This document shows, in pieces, positions 1 to 5,169 of a DNA stretch of 10,281 nucleotides; position 1 is the stretch's first letter; each line of letters starts with the position of its first letter. Location of the stretch: positions 33,140 through 43,420 of the forward strand of contig MU647169.1 of NCBI GenBank assembly GCA_026770585.1, written 5' to 3'. The notes under the pieces are model-generated. The model was not told the DNA's origin. It made no database searches and was given only the letters and a program-made list of their open reading frames with translations. The DNA comes from Baffinella frigidus (Eukaryota > Cryptophyceae > Cryptomonadales > Baffinellaceae). The position numbers were made by a program, and so were the translations under genes.

Positions 1-40
1 CACCCTCAGGTCTAGCGTAGGGGTGCCCCTAACGGTGGCT

Positions 41-112
41 TTAGGGTTTAGGTTTAGGTTTAGGGTTAGGTGTAGGTCTAGGTGTAGGTTTTGGTTTGGG
101 TTTAGGTTAAGG
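41..112. repeat. Degenerate telomere-like repeats, G-rich strand
   Basis: Irregular TTTAGGG, TTTAGG, TTAGGTG and GTAGGTC units read on the + strand. This is opposite to the C-rich orientation seen through most of the rest of the window. The tract ends in an AAG|GTATGT that looks like a strong splice donor, just before the first open segment. It is interstitial and too degenerate to be an active chromosome end. Confidence 0.8.
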
Positions 113-113
113 T

Positions 114-389
114 ATGTACATATGTCACCCCTTTCCCGGCACAAAACAGTCAAATGGACCTGACGTTCAGAATCTTGTGGTCTTTTTCGACGCCCCAGAC
201 CCTCCAGGTCCGTCCCGTACCCTAATCCGAACAAACCCAGAAAATCAGGTTCACCACATTCTCATTTCCAGCCTGGCGGGGCCAACCCACCATAGTGGTC
301 AAACATCGAACAATATGCCGCCTAAAACTGGGGTAAATCGATCACAGCAGCGGCGGTTCCACGCCGCGGCGAATGGAGAAGGGGAGGAG
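114..389 (+). CDS. Candidate coding exon carrying first RRFHAAANGEGEE module
   Basis: The frame is open from an ATG at 114 to a stop after 422. The residues look like real protein: a hydrophobic NLVVFFDAPDPPGPS stretch, then HHILISSLAGPTHHSG, then GVNRSQQRRFHAAANGEGEE at the end. Two models fit. One starts at ATG 114. The other is an internal exon from 171, after the acceptor-like acgttcag, with the preceding AAG|GTATGT as donor. A phase-0 donor GAG|GTGACA follows at 390. The final module recurs at 504, 704 and 882, where changes such as GGA/GGC, GTG/GTC and ACA/ACG keep the amino acid, supporting the frame. I do not recognise the family; the D-A-A-N-G-D-G-E-A-V spacing is faintly ankyrin-like, which is only an impression. 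Confidence 0.45.
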
Positions 390-479
390 GTGACATGCTA
401 TCTTACGGGTGGGAGTTCCTAGGTCAGCCTCTGCATATCTTCGCCACAGCACACACCCCACCCTTAAGATAGCACACAG
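390..479 (+). other. Putative 90-nt intron with inverted repeats at both splice borders
   Basis: It begins GTGACA and ends CACAG. Just inside the donor lies TGCTATCTTACGGGTGGG (396-413). Its reverse complement with one mismatch lies just inside the acceptor (457-474). RNA from this segment would fold into an 18-bp stem that brings the two splice sites together. The intron call is inference. Phase-0 joining to 480 meets a stop after nine codons, so it may be a relic. Confidence 0.35.
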
Positions 480-503
480 GTGGTTGAAATTGAACCTGTT
501 TCC

Positions 504-560
504 ATGTGATGCAGCGGCGATGCCACGATGCGGCAAATGGCGACGGCGAGGCGGTGCTAT
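504..560 (+). pseudogene. Second copy of the RRFHDAANGDGEAV module
   Basis: The frame reads QRRCHDAANGDGEAV, compared with RRFHDAANGDGEAVTW in the copy at 882. The differences CGA/CGG, GAT/GAC, GCA/GCG and GGC/GGG are all synonymous; TGC for TTC changes Phe to Cys. The similarity stops abruptly after GCGGTGCTATA and no donor follows directly. Confidence 0.5.
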
Positions 561-570
561 ACAGTCTGTA

Positions 571-624
571 CATCATATACAACTCTTTTCCAGTACACAT
601 CATATACAACTCTTTCCCAGTACA
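571..624. repeat. 27-bp tandem duplication
   Basis: Two head-to-tail units (571-597 and 598-624) containing CATATACAACTCTTT differ by one base. The length is a multiple of three; in one frame it gives HHIQLFSST followed by HHIQLFPST. It lies between module copies 2 and 3. Confidence 0.85.
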
Positions 625-648
625 AAACCTCCCCCGTCGTGTCCGCGA

Positions 649-689
649 GCGGAGAGGGTTAACGCCTAAGCGGAGAGTGTTAACGCCTG
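649..689. repeat. 21-bp tandem duplication
   Basis: GCGGAGAGGGTTAACGCCTA at 649 is repeated with few changes at 670, a period of 21 nt. Like the neighbouring 27-bp and 21-bp duplications, the period is a multiple of three. Confidence 0.8.
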
Positions 690-703
690 GGGTAAATCGA
701 TGA

Positions 704-1102
704 CTGCAGCGGCGGTTCCACGATGCGGCGAATGCCGAACGCAAGGCGGTCACCTGGTCGGAGTTTGTACCAGGATACTACGGGTTTGCACCAGGATGTT
801 TTATGATGGGAGTGTTGGACACACCCGGTTCGGTGTTGGACACTCCCGCGGCGACAATTAACCCTGGGGTGGGGCCTGCAGCGGCGGTTCCACGACGCGG
901 CGAATGGCGACGGGGAGGCGGTCACGTGGTCGGTGCGGCTTCCGGATGGCTCCCACGCCGACACCATGTAACCCCCCTGCCCCCCCAAACCATAGACCCT
1001 AAACCCTTCCGGATGGCTCACACGCCGATACGATGTACTCGCCCATCCCGAAATCCCGGAACCCTAAACCCTGAACCCCAAACCCTAAACCCTGAACCCT
1101 AA
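704..1102 (+). CDS. Open segment with third RRFHDAAN module and VLDTP tandem repeat
   Basis: Directly after an in-frame TGA at 701, which replaces the TCA Ser of the first copy, the frame reads RRFHDAANAERKAVTWSEF. It continues with VPGYYGFAPGCF and a seven-residue tandem pair, VLDTPGS then VLDTPAA. The DNA units are at 812-832 and 833-853, and ACA/ACT is a synonymous difference. The first 150 nt or so look like real protein. After about 860 the frame passes out of register through the fourth module copy and then into telomere-like repeats, so the true coding part probably ends before 880. No family recognised. Confidence 0.35.
   Translation: MQRRFHDAANAERKAVTWSEFVPGYYGFAPGCFMMGVLDTPGSVLDTPAATINPGVGPAAAVPRRGEWRRGGGHVVGAASGWLPRRHHVTPLPPQTIDPKPFRMAHTPIRCTRPSRNPGTLNPEPQTLNPEP
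882..968 (+). CDS. Fourth, most complete RRFHDAANGDGEAVTW exon
   Basis: After the acceptor-like CTGCAG the frame reads RRFHDAANGDGEAVTW, then SVRLPDGSHADTM and a TAA stop at 969. This is the longest clean copy of the module. The terminal piece (TTCCGGATGGCTC) is repeated in degraded form at 1006-1032, after a short telomere-like tract. A related FPDG segment occurs near 3433. It may be a terminal exon or a cassette whose donor is lost. No donor GT is seen before the stop except within GTGCGG at 932. Confidence 0.4.
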
Positions 1103-1240
1103 ACCCTCAACCCTCAACCCTAAACCCTCAACCCTCAACCCTAAACCCTCAACCCCAAACCCTCAACCCCAAACCCTCAACCCTGAACCCTGAACCCTAA
1201 ACCCTAAACCCTAAACCCTAAACCCTAAACCCTCAACCTG
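978..1240. repeat. Degenerate telomere-like tract, C-rich
   Basis: A 263-bp run of CCCTAAA, CCCTGAA, CCCTCAA and CCCCAAA units follows the fourth module copy, interrupted at 1006-1060 by the degraded repeat of its end. Five perfect CCCTAAA units sit at 1195-1229. The tract ends only a few bases before the acceptor-like GGCAG at 1248, so it forms the 3' end of a putative intron. Confidence 0.85.
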
Positions 1241-1248
1241 GCTGGCAG

Positions 1249-1366
1249 GTTCAAAACGTGGAAATGCAGTGCGAACTTCGGGGATGCATCCCGGCCGTTC
1301 GCCGCGCGCCAATCCAACCCACCTTTTGCTCTCTTAGGGGTAGATTTTATGAAGCATAGGCTAACA
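1249..1366 (+). pseudogene. First copy of FGTWKYSANFGDAS exon, 3' end diverged
   Basis: It follows the acceptor GGCAG with one leftover base, then reads FKTWKCSANFGDASRPFAAR. It matches the copy at 1417 to base 1307 or so and then diverges and stops with TAG at 1367. Within the match, AAA/AAG, GAT/GAC, GCA/GCC and TCC/TCA are synonymous, and AGT versus TCC keeps serine although all three bases differ. That is strong evidence that this frame was under selection. Confidence 0.5.
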
Positions 1367-1416
1367 TAGCAACTTCCACCCTTCGGTGTTTTAAATCGAG
1401 TCTGTTTTCGCATCAG

Positions 1417-1609
1417 GTTCGGAACGTGGAAGTACTCCGCGAACTTCGGGGACGCCTCACGGCCGTTCGCCGCGCTCAACTCCTCCTTCCAAGGCTTTTC
1501 GGCAGATGATGGGCTCTGGGGCGGGGGGACGGGCACGGTCAAACCCATAGCCCCCAACCACACGGTGTACTACAACTATTTGAAAACTATGTCTACTTGC
1601 CCTGAGGCA
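1417..1609 (+). CDS. Candidate exon, FGTWKYSANFGDAS...GLWGGGTGTVKP
   Basis: The acceptor is CATCAG. One base completes a codon, then the frame is open for 83 codons to TGA at 1667. Residues run FGTWKYSANFGDASRPFAAL, NSSFQGFSADDGLWGGG, TGTVKPIAPNHTVYYNY and LKTMSTCPEA. A likely donor is GCAAG|GTTGCA after 1611, phase 2. An alternative is CCGAG|GTCAAA. Aromatic and Gly-rich composition suggests a folded or extracellular segment, but no family is recognised. The LW-x-x-G-x(3)-VKP pattern is echoed at 9134-9260 (LWADGKLRVKP), perhaps a distantly repeated domain. The frame has no early ATG, so it is an internal exon. Confidence 0.55.
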
Positions 1610-1637
1610 AGGTTGCACCGAGGTCAAAAAAACGCCA

Positions 1638-1706
1638 ACCGCCTGGTTCATAGGATTTTTGGTAGATGACTGGCTGTGGGGCGGGGGGGTGGGCACGGTC
1701 GCACCC
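1638..1706 (+). pseudogene. Truncated third copy of the LWGGG-GTV segment
   Basis: It reads WFIGFLVDDWLWGGGVGTVAP, aligned with FSADDGLWGGGTGTVKP at 1493-1546. It lacks the front half of the exon and ends directly in CCCTGCA telomere-like units, with no donor. Confidence 0.45.
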
Positions 1707-1880
1707 TGCACCCTGCACCCTTAATCCTAAACCCTACGTCACACCCTGCACCCTGCACCCTTAATCATACACCCTACGCACCACACACACTTCCCACCTA
1801 AACCCTTTCCTAAAACCCCTATACCCTACACCCTAAACGCCAAACCATCAGCCCCAAACCCCGGACCCCACACCCTAACC
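1707..1880. repeat. Telomere-like and CCCTGCA repeat tract
   Basis: About 170 bp of CCCTGCA, CCCTTAATC and CCCTAAA-like units. Two copies of a segment around ACACCCTGCACCCTGCACCC lie near 1700 and 1740. It ends CACCCTAACCCAG at the next exon start: a CTAAC branch-point-like site nine bases from the acceptor AG. Confidence 0.75.
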
Positions 1881-1883
1881 CAG

Positions 1884-1946
1884 GTGGACGGATCCTTCCT
1901 GTCGAGCGGGAATCCAATCCACCCTCCCTTCTGGGGGCAGGGCAAC
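1884..1946 (+). pseudogene. First copy of VDGS...FWGQGN exon, truncated
   Basis: After CTAACCCAG it reads VDGSFLSSGNPIHPPFWGQG. It matches the copy at 2053 with many synonymous changes (TCC/TCT, TCG/TCA, AAT/AAC, CCA/CCG, CCT/CCC). Similarity stops at GGGCAAC, where telomere-like repeats begin at once. No donor GT is present. Confidence 0.5.
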
Positions 1947-1947
1947 C

Positions 1948-2040
1948 AAACCATAAACTCTAAACCCTAAATCCTGAACTCTGAACCATGAACCATGAAC
2001 CATGAACCATGAACCCTGCACCCTGCACCCTGAATCCGGA
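1948..2040. repeat. Telomere-like tract with ATGAACC microsatellite
   Basis: CCCTAAA-like units pass into five ATGAACC heptamers (about 1986-2018) and CCCTGCA units. The shift from CCCTGAA to ATGAACC keeps the 7-nt period, so it looks like slippage from a mutated telomere-type unit. It ends CCCCTAACCCAG at the acceptor of the next exon. Confidence 0.8.
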
Positions 2041-2052
2041 CCCCTAACCCAG

Positions 2053-2286
2053 GTGGACGGATCTCTGACATCAACCAGCAACCCGATCTATCCCTCATTC
2101 TGGGGGCAGGGCAACTTCAACCAGCTGTTCGATTCGGAATGCGACGAGACGACCTTCTCAGATGGAGGGGACTACTCCAAAACGTCCGCCCCCTCAAACC
2201 CGAAATCCGAAACCATAGACCCACCCTGGATGGAACATGATGGTATTTTGAGCATTCTTAAGTCAACTCCCCTTGAGATGCGGCCT
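2053..2286 (+). CDS. Candidate exon, VDGSLTSTSN...FWGQGNFNQLF...SEC
   Basis: The acceptor is CTAACCCAG, phase 0. The frame runs VDGSLTSTSNPIYPSFWGQG, NFNQLFDSECDETTFSDGG and DYSKTSAPS, then a less convincing tail to TAA at 2287. A plausible donor is GATG|GTATTT near 2240. The GQGNF and SEC/TTFxDGG pieces recur at 2422, where TCG/TCC, GAA/GAG, TGC/TGT, ACC/ACA and GGA/GGG are synonymous. It is rich in Ser, Thr, Asn and acidic residues. No family recognised. Confidence 0.55.
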
Positions 2287-2301
2287 TAATGCGGCTGCCC
2301 C

Positions 2302-2556
2302 GTGATGAATGGATCTGGTACAAAAAGGTCTAATATGCATTTTAGTGGTATAAATCATGTCAACTTTTGCGATAAAGGGTTATTCGGGATTGGCCACAAG
2401 TCCCTTCCAGGGTGGCCTATGCTTTGTTATTCCGAGTGTACGAACACGACATTCCCTGATGGGGACTGCTCCGAAACGTTCGCCCCCTCTCCTCACCCGA
2501 AACCGGAAACCGGAAACCGGAAACCCGAACCCCGAAGCCCTAGACCTTACGCTCGT
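2302..2556 (+). CDS. Open segment with further copy of SEC...TTFPDG module
   Basis: The frame is open from an ATG at 2302. The part at 2422-2490 (LCYSECTNTTFPDGDCSETF) is a clear copy of LFDSECDETTFSDGGDYSKT at 2125-2190. An acceptor-like CTTCCAG lies at 2404-2410. The sequence before it (SGINHVNFCDKGLFGIGHKS) is AT-richer and may be coding or intronic. The tail runs into four CCGGAAA units (about 2500-2526). A last fragment, DSECGRIYPG, sits at 2558-2587 at the edge of the foldback element. Confidence 0.4.
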
Positions 2557-2577
2557 TGATTCCGAGTGTGGACGGAT

Positions 2578-2717
2578 TTATCCGGGGAAACCTATTTTCC
2601 TTTAGTTTGATGGCAAGGAAAACTACTACATAGATGCTTTAATATTACCAATAATAACGAATTGTGTAGTCATTTTCCTTGCCATCAAACTAAAGAAAAA
2701 TAGGTTTCCCTGGATAA
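2578..2717. mobile_element. 140-bp foldback element with 55-bp arms
   Basis: Left arm 2578-2632 and right arm 2663-2717 are reverse complements at about 50 of 55 positions, with a 30-nt loop. The arms contain TTTAGTTTGATGGCAAGG and its complement. There is no transposase or other open frame, so it would be a non-autonomous, MITE-like insertion. I saw no convincing target-site duplication. Its core matches the small inverted-repeat family at 3230 and 4616. Confidence 0.8.
2618..2677 (+). repeat. 60-bp inverted-repeat family, copy A
   Basis: GAAAACTACTACA at the left and TGTGTAGTCATTTTC at the right enclose ATGCTTTAATATTACC and AATAACGA. Termini and part of the interior are shared with copies at 3230-3291 (inverted) and 4616-4676. 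Here it is the centre of the larger foldback. Confidence 0.65.
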
Positions 2718-2808
2718 GGATGCCTCCTCTACCACCTGCTCGGATACCACGCGTGATGAGAGAGAGAGAGTTCTTTACTGCCGACCAACTGGTCCGTATG
2801 AGCAATAG

Positions 2809-2955
2809 GAAGCGGAAGAATACCAAAACGATGTAAAAGCCTTTATCAAATTCGAAAAGATAACCAACATTGATGATTCACCGATTGAACAATTGATGCT
2901 GGGTCCGCTTCATCAAAAAAAAAAACATTTCTCTCTCATGATAGCACGGGGCCTC
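2809..2955 (+). CDS. Candidate exon, EAEEYQNDVKAFIKF...
   Basis: A 49-codon open segment begins directly after an in-frame TAG that could itself be the end of an AATAG 3' splice site. It reads EAEEYQNDVKAFIKFEKITN, IDDSPIEQLMLGPLHQKKKH and FSLMIARGL, then TGA at 2956. The composition is charged and protein-like, and more AT-rich than the other exons (KFEKITNIDD uses A/T-ending codons). The end vaguely resembles the LxLxPL...A..GL layout of R3H nucleic-acid-binding domains, but the R-x3-H motif is missing, so I do not assign it. The run of eleven A's at 2917-2927 could vary in length. Confidence 0.4.
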
Positions 2956-2986
2956 TGACGTTGTCCCTGACGTCCTCGTTGGCGTG
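2951..2986 (+). pseudogene. Truncated first copy of the HVISGIFVGVG exon start
   Basis: It reads SDVVPDVLVGV then TAG, and matches HVISGIFVGV at 3005. Most changes are conservative (V/I, V/I, L/F). It ends in two GTGTAGGG units, a G-rich telomere-like patch, immediately before the complete copy starts at 3001. Confidence 0.45.
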
Positions 2987-3001
2987 TAGGGTGTAGGGTG
3001 G

Positions 3002-3163
3002 CCTCACGTTATCTCTGGCATCTTCGTTGGCGTTGGCCGCGAGAATAATTTCGCGGGGCACCGAGCGCCATGGTGGTTCAAATTCCCCTTTCCCGGTAGC
3101 CTTATTTCTACCTTCCTACACTGGAGAGAGGGATCGACCACGATCGGTTCAGGAATCGGAGAG
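3002..3163 (+). CDS. Candidate exon, VGVGRENNFAGHRAPWWFKF
   Basis: 54 open codons to a TGA at 3164: PHVISGIFVGVGRENN, FAGHRAPWWFKFPFPGS, LISTFLHWREGSTTIGSG. Aromatic, mixed-charge composition is protein-like. Two phase-1 donors are visible: CCCG|GTAGCC near 3096 and ATCG|GTTCAG near 3148. Both are compatible with the phase of the next exon at 3302, which needs one upstream base. A different frame with an ATG at 3027 is also open, but it looks less protein-like. No family recognised. Confidence 0.45.
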
Positions 3164-3229
3164 TGAACGAGCGTCTGACACGCTACGCTTTAATCTCCAT
3201 AGAAGTATCAATCAATTTCTTTTGGGCAA

Positions 3230-3291
3230 CGAAAATTACTACACGATTTGCTAATAAAAGTGATAGTAAAGCATTTGTGTAGTAAATTTCG
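3230..3291 (-). repeat. 60-bp inverted-repeat family, copy B
   Basis: GAAAATTACTACAC (3231-3244) pairs with GTGTAGTAAATTTC (3277-3290) at 13 of 14 positions. Read on the minus strand, its interior (ATGCTTTA...TATTAGCAAATC) matches copy A better than on the plus strand. A 10-bp direct repeat, CGCTTTAATC, lies at 3186-3195 and 3290-3299. The second copy leads into the acceptor AATCAG of the exon at 3302. Confidence 0.7.
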
Positions 3292-3301
3292 CTTTAATCA
3301 G

Positions 3302-3477
3302 TTTACACCCCCCTTTCCCCGTGTGAAGACGGCATCAAACGTCTCCTCGAAAACATCCGCCTCCCATACATGTATACTCGACGCATTGTGCCACGTACTG
3401 TACCCCGTGTCGGCCGCTCATACGAGCATTTTCCGGATGGATTCTCACTACACCTCCTAACGTGCTGCAACACGTAC
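3302..3477 (+). CDS. Candidate exon, SPCEDGIKRLLENIRLPYMY
   Basis: The acceptor TTTAATCAG lies immediately after inverted-repeat copy B. The exon then needs one base from upstream and is open for 58 codons: YTPLSPCEDGIKRLLENIRL, PYMYTRRIVPRTVPRVGRSY, EHFPDGFSLHLLTCCNTY, then TAG at 3478. The end LLTCCNTY-stop-MKGVP aligns with FVPCCGTYWMKGVP at 3735, so the TAG replaces a Trp codon (TGG). Either the copy is nonsense-inactivated, or this exon ends earlier and the rest is a dead copy of the next exon. FPDG resembles RLPDG at 936-950. No family recognised. Confidence 0.5.
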
Positions 3478-3511
3478 TAGATGAAGGGGGTTCCGACGTC
3501 GACGCCGACCC

Positions 3512-3672
3512 CACACAGCGGACTTCGAAGGGATTTCGAATAACCCATACGCGATAAGACCTAGGACCCTACGGTAGGCAATCCGTAGTGACACAGGGGG
3601 GGGTTTCTACGGATAAGGTAACGGAAACTCGGGCTCTCAGAGCCCGACAATCCCTTCGAAGCCCGCTGTGTG
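3512..3672. mobile_element. 161-bp foldback element, CTACGGTAGG family copy 1
   Basis: Terminal arms 3512-3535 and 3649-3672 are reverse complements at 23 of 24 positions (CACACAGCGG, then TTCGAAGGGATT). Inside are the family core CTACGGTAGGCAAT with a G8 run, and a perfect 9-1-9 palindrome at 3629-3647 (TCGGGCTCT c AGAGCCCGA). The core is shared with elements at 9263 and 9811. No coding capacity. Confidence 0.8.
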
Positions 3673-3733
3673 CACTAAACGCTGAACGCTGAACCCCACG
3701 CCCCGAACCCTAAACGGGTGCTGGGTGCGGCAG

Positions 3734-3854
3734 GTTCGTACCGTGCTGCGGCACGTATTGGATGAAGGGGGTGCCGACCAAGTCGCCCAACATCACCAAC
3801 TATATCTCCCTCCTCCCGTGTGAGACGTGCCAGTACCCCGGCGCAAACTGCAAG
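3734..3854 (+). CDS. Cys-rich candidate exon, FVPCCGTYWMKG...PCETCQYPG
   Basis: The acceptor GGCAG is followed by one base, then 40 codons: FVPCCGTYWMKGVPTKSPN, ITNYISLLPCETCQYPGANC, K. The donor AAG|GTACCC is phase 0. Cysteines are spaced CC-x(27)-C-x2-C-x6-C, which with an N-x-T sequon suggests an extracellular, disulfide-bonded segment reminiscent of GTY/C-x2-C repeat modules. That is resemblance only. A partial first copy with a TAG at the Trp codon lies at 3460-3510. The donor is inside the arm of the palindromic element that fills the next intron. Confidence 0.6.
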
Positions 3855-4018
3855 GTACCCACCAACACATCAGCACACCAACCAACTAGCTAGCTACATA
3901 GCGTAGCGTATGCGGCACTGACGCTGGTTGTTTGGCAACAAATTATAAATCTCTCTAGCTAGATAGCTAGCGCAACCAACTAGGTAGATAGCTTGTTGAT
4001 GTGTTGGTAGGTACCTTG
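3851..4018. mobile_element. 168-bp palindromic element filling an intron (introner-like)
   Basis: Terminal arms 3851-3875 and 3994-4018 pair at 23 of 25 positions (CAAGGTACC, then ACCAACACATCA). Subterminal ACCAACTAG and GCTAGCTA motifs add further pairing. The putative intron runs 3855-4028. The donor context AAG|GTACCCACC and the acceptor context CAG|GTACCTACC are near-identical direct repeats flanking the element, with each splice site at the same AG|GT position. That is the layout described for introner transposable elements. The coding frame is phase 0 on both sides. Confidence 0.6.
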
Positions 4019-4028
4019 CGGCTGGCAG

Positions 4029-4174
4029 GTACCTACCTTCCTAGCCTGGGACCCCCCCTCTGGTCCTGTCTCAATCGTGGGAAGACTCGGTGGTAACGCT
4101 AGCGCACACAATAACCATCCACCGTGCCAACCGGACCCCGACCTCGCTGAGTCCGCCCGTGCCTACCTACCAAG
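4029..4174 (+). CDS. Candidate exon of the proline-rich QSWEDSVV module
   Basis: It lies between CAG|GTACCTACC and the donor CAAG|GTAAGG. Two frames are open. The frame continuous with the previous exon reads VPTFLAWDPPSGPVSIVG, then RLGGNASAHNNHPPCQPDPD and LAESARAYLP (phase 0 in, phase 2 out). The other frame reads SQSWEDSVVTLAHTITIHRA and so on, but has a TAG near the exon start. Compared with the copy at 5170, the differences GAA/GAG, GTG/GTA and GTA/GTG are synonymous only in the QSWEDSVV frame, so frame choice is unsettled. No family recognised. Confidence 0.45.
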
Positions 4175-4240
4175 GTAAGGGTTAACGCGTTCGTGCGTGG
4201 ACCTACCTACCAAGGTTAGGGTTGACGCGTTCGTGCGTGG
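4162..4240. repeat. 40-bp tandem duplication spanning the splice donor
   Basis: CCTACCTACCAAGGTAAGGG at 4162 and CCTACCTACCAAGGTTAGGG at 4202 begin two 39-40-bp units that differ at two positions. The duplication copies the exon end and its donor, giving a second, slightly weaker donor (GTTAGG) 40 nt downstream. Confidence 0.85.
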
Positions 4241-4361
4241 GTCCTTGCTTGCTTGCTCGCATACGTCCTTGCTTGCTCTCTCCTCCTCTCTCCTCCTCTC
4301 TCCTCTCTCCTCTCAACCCCAGACTATATCCCCAGCCCCCAACCCCCACACGGCAACCCAG
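4241..4361. repeat. CT-rich low-complexity tract
   Basis: GCTTGCTTGCTC repeats pass into CTCTCTCCTC repeats (4267-4316), then a C-rich stretch ending AACCCAG before the VTAAA-like copy at 4362. No coding potential seen. It could serve as an intronic pyrimidine tract. Confidence 0.7.
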
Positions 4362-4412
4362 TTGACAGCAGCGATGGCGGCGGAGGGCGGTGGTCCACAC
4401 CTAAACCCCCGA
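4362..4412 (+). pseudogene. Diverged first copy of VTAAA exon start
   Basis: After AACCCAG it reads LTAAMAAEGGG, which aligns with VTAAAVATP at 4505 and VTAAAAAGAV at 4723. It is followed directly by telomere-like CCCCGAAACCCC and AACCCCCAAACCC units (4400-4495), with no donor. Confidence 0.35.
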
Positions 4413-4504
4413 AACCCCATAATCCCCAAAACCCCCATACCCCACACGCGAACCCCCAAACCCTAACCTCAACCCTCAACGCTAACCCCTGCGCTACCAC
4501 GAAG

Positions 4505-4573
4505 GTGACGGCGGCGGCGGTGGCGACTCCGCGGAATGATTCCGCGGAGACCAACGTCGGAGGGTGCGGCGTC
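4505..4573 (+). pseudogene. Second copy of VTAAA exon, ends in a stop
   Basis: After CGAAG it reads VTAAAVATPRNDSAETNVGG and CGV, then TAA. It matches the copy at 4723 codon for codon (GAT/GAC and TCC/TCT synonymous; N, V, G, C, G, V conserved). It contains a perfect 9-1-9 palindrome at 4529-4547 (CCGCGGAAT g ATTCCGCGG). The stop lies where the longer copy continues with GTCGGCCAG. Confidence 0.45.
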
Positions 4574-4615
4574 TAACGTTGAAACCGTTTTTATTTTTTT
4601 TAAATATATTTCAAT

Positions 4616-4676
4616 GAAAATTACTACACGTTTGCTCTAACATTACTAGTAACGATCCGTCTGCGTAGTAAATTTC
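4616..4676 (+). repeat. 60-bp inverted-repeat family, copy C
   Basis: GAAAATTACTACAC (4616-4629) and GCGTAGTAAATTTC (4663-4676) pair at 12 of 14 positions. The interior TTGCTCTAACATTACTAG and TAACGA match copy A. It sits in an AT-rich patch (4580-4720) between two VTAAA copies and has no open frame. Confidence 0.7.
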
Positions 4677-4722
4677 ACAGCCGATTTTTCAAAAGTTAAA
4701 AGTGTTTCCACATGGAATCCAG

Positions 4723-4817
4723 GTGACGGCGGCGGCGGCGGCGGGTGCGGTGGACGACTCTGCGGAGATCAACGTCGGAGTGTGCGGCGTCGTCGGCCAG
4801 CCGGGCCCCTCGGGATG
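4723..4817 (+). CDS. Longest VTAAA exon copy
   Basis: The acceptor ATCCAG is followed, in phase 0, by VTAAAAAGAVDDSAEINVG, VCGVVGQPGPSGW. The donor candidate is GATG|GTGCCG at 4818, phase 2. If it is not spliced there, the frame runs on into an AT-rich microsatellite and stops near 4890. The alanine run is coded by GCG repeats. Low complexity and the lack of a family match limit interpretation. Confidence 0.45.
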
Positions 4818-4833
4818 GTGCCGCCCCACCCTA

Positions 4834-4906
4834 CATATTATTTTCTATATATTATATATATTTATAGTATTTATAGTATATAGTATATAGTATATAGTAT
4901 ATACCC
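4834..4906. repeat. AT-rich microsatellite
   Basis: TATATTATTTTCTATATATT leads into TATAGTATATAG repeats and then a C7 run. It stands out sharply from the GC-rich surroundings. No gene seen here. Confidence 0.85.
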
Positions 4907-4993
4907 CCCCTGTTTCAGCCTGCCTGAGGTGCGCTCCCCCTAGGAAGCAAGGCCGCGCGCGTGTGAGATGCGCCACTTGTGACGCCCAGAAGG

Positions 4994-5167
4994 CTCTTGT
5001 TAGTGTCTGACCTGCCGATTCTGGCTGGGACTAACTCTTGTTAGTGTCTGACCAGCACGTGGCTGGCACCTGCGACGCCTGCGAAGGCTCTGGGTCGTGG
5101 CGGACCTGCTGACCTGCTGACTGCACGTGGCTGACCAGCTGACCGGCATGCTGACCGGCATGCTGAC
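4994..5167. repeat. Tandem 41-bp and CTGAC-based repeats
   Basis: CTCTTGTTAGTGTCTGACC occurs at 4994-5012 and again at 5035-5053. Further on, GGACCTGCTGACCTGCTGA and two GCTGACCGGCAT units run up to the acceptor CTGACAG at 5169. GCTGAC and CTGACC match branch-point consensus CTRAY, so a chain of possible branch points precedes this acceptor. No convincing coding frame. Confidence 0.65.
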
Positions 5168-5169
5168 AG

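Noticed and set aside
978-1240. True chromosome end
   Set aside because: Units are degenerate, interrupted and followed by 9 kb of other sequence; this is interstitial telomere-like DNA.
2809-2955. R3H nucleic-acid-binding domain
   Set aside because: The LMLGPL...IARGL layout is suggestive, but the defining R-x3-H motif is not present.
3070-3092. GGTTCAAATTCC, resembling a tRNA B box
   Set aside because: The flanking bases do not form a proper T-arm stem and no acceptor stem, D-arm or anticodon arm could be found around it.
4834-4906. TATA-box promoter
   Set aside because: The TATA-like sequence is part of a TATAG microsatellite with no start site or ordered motif around it.
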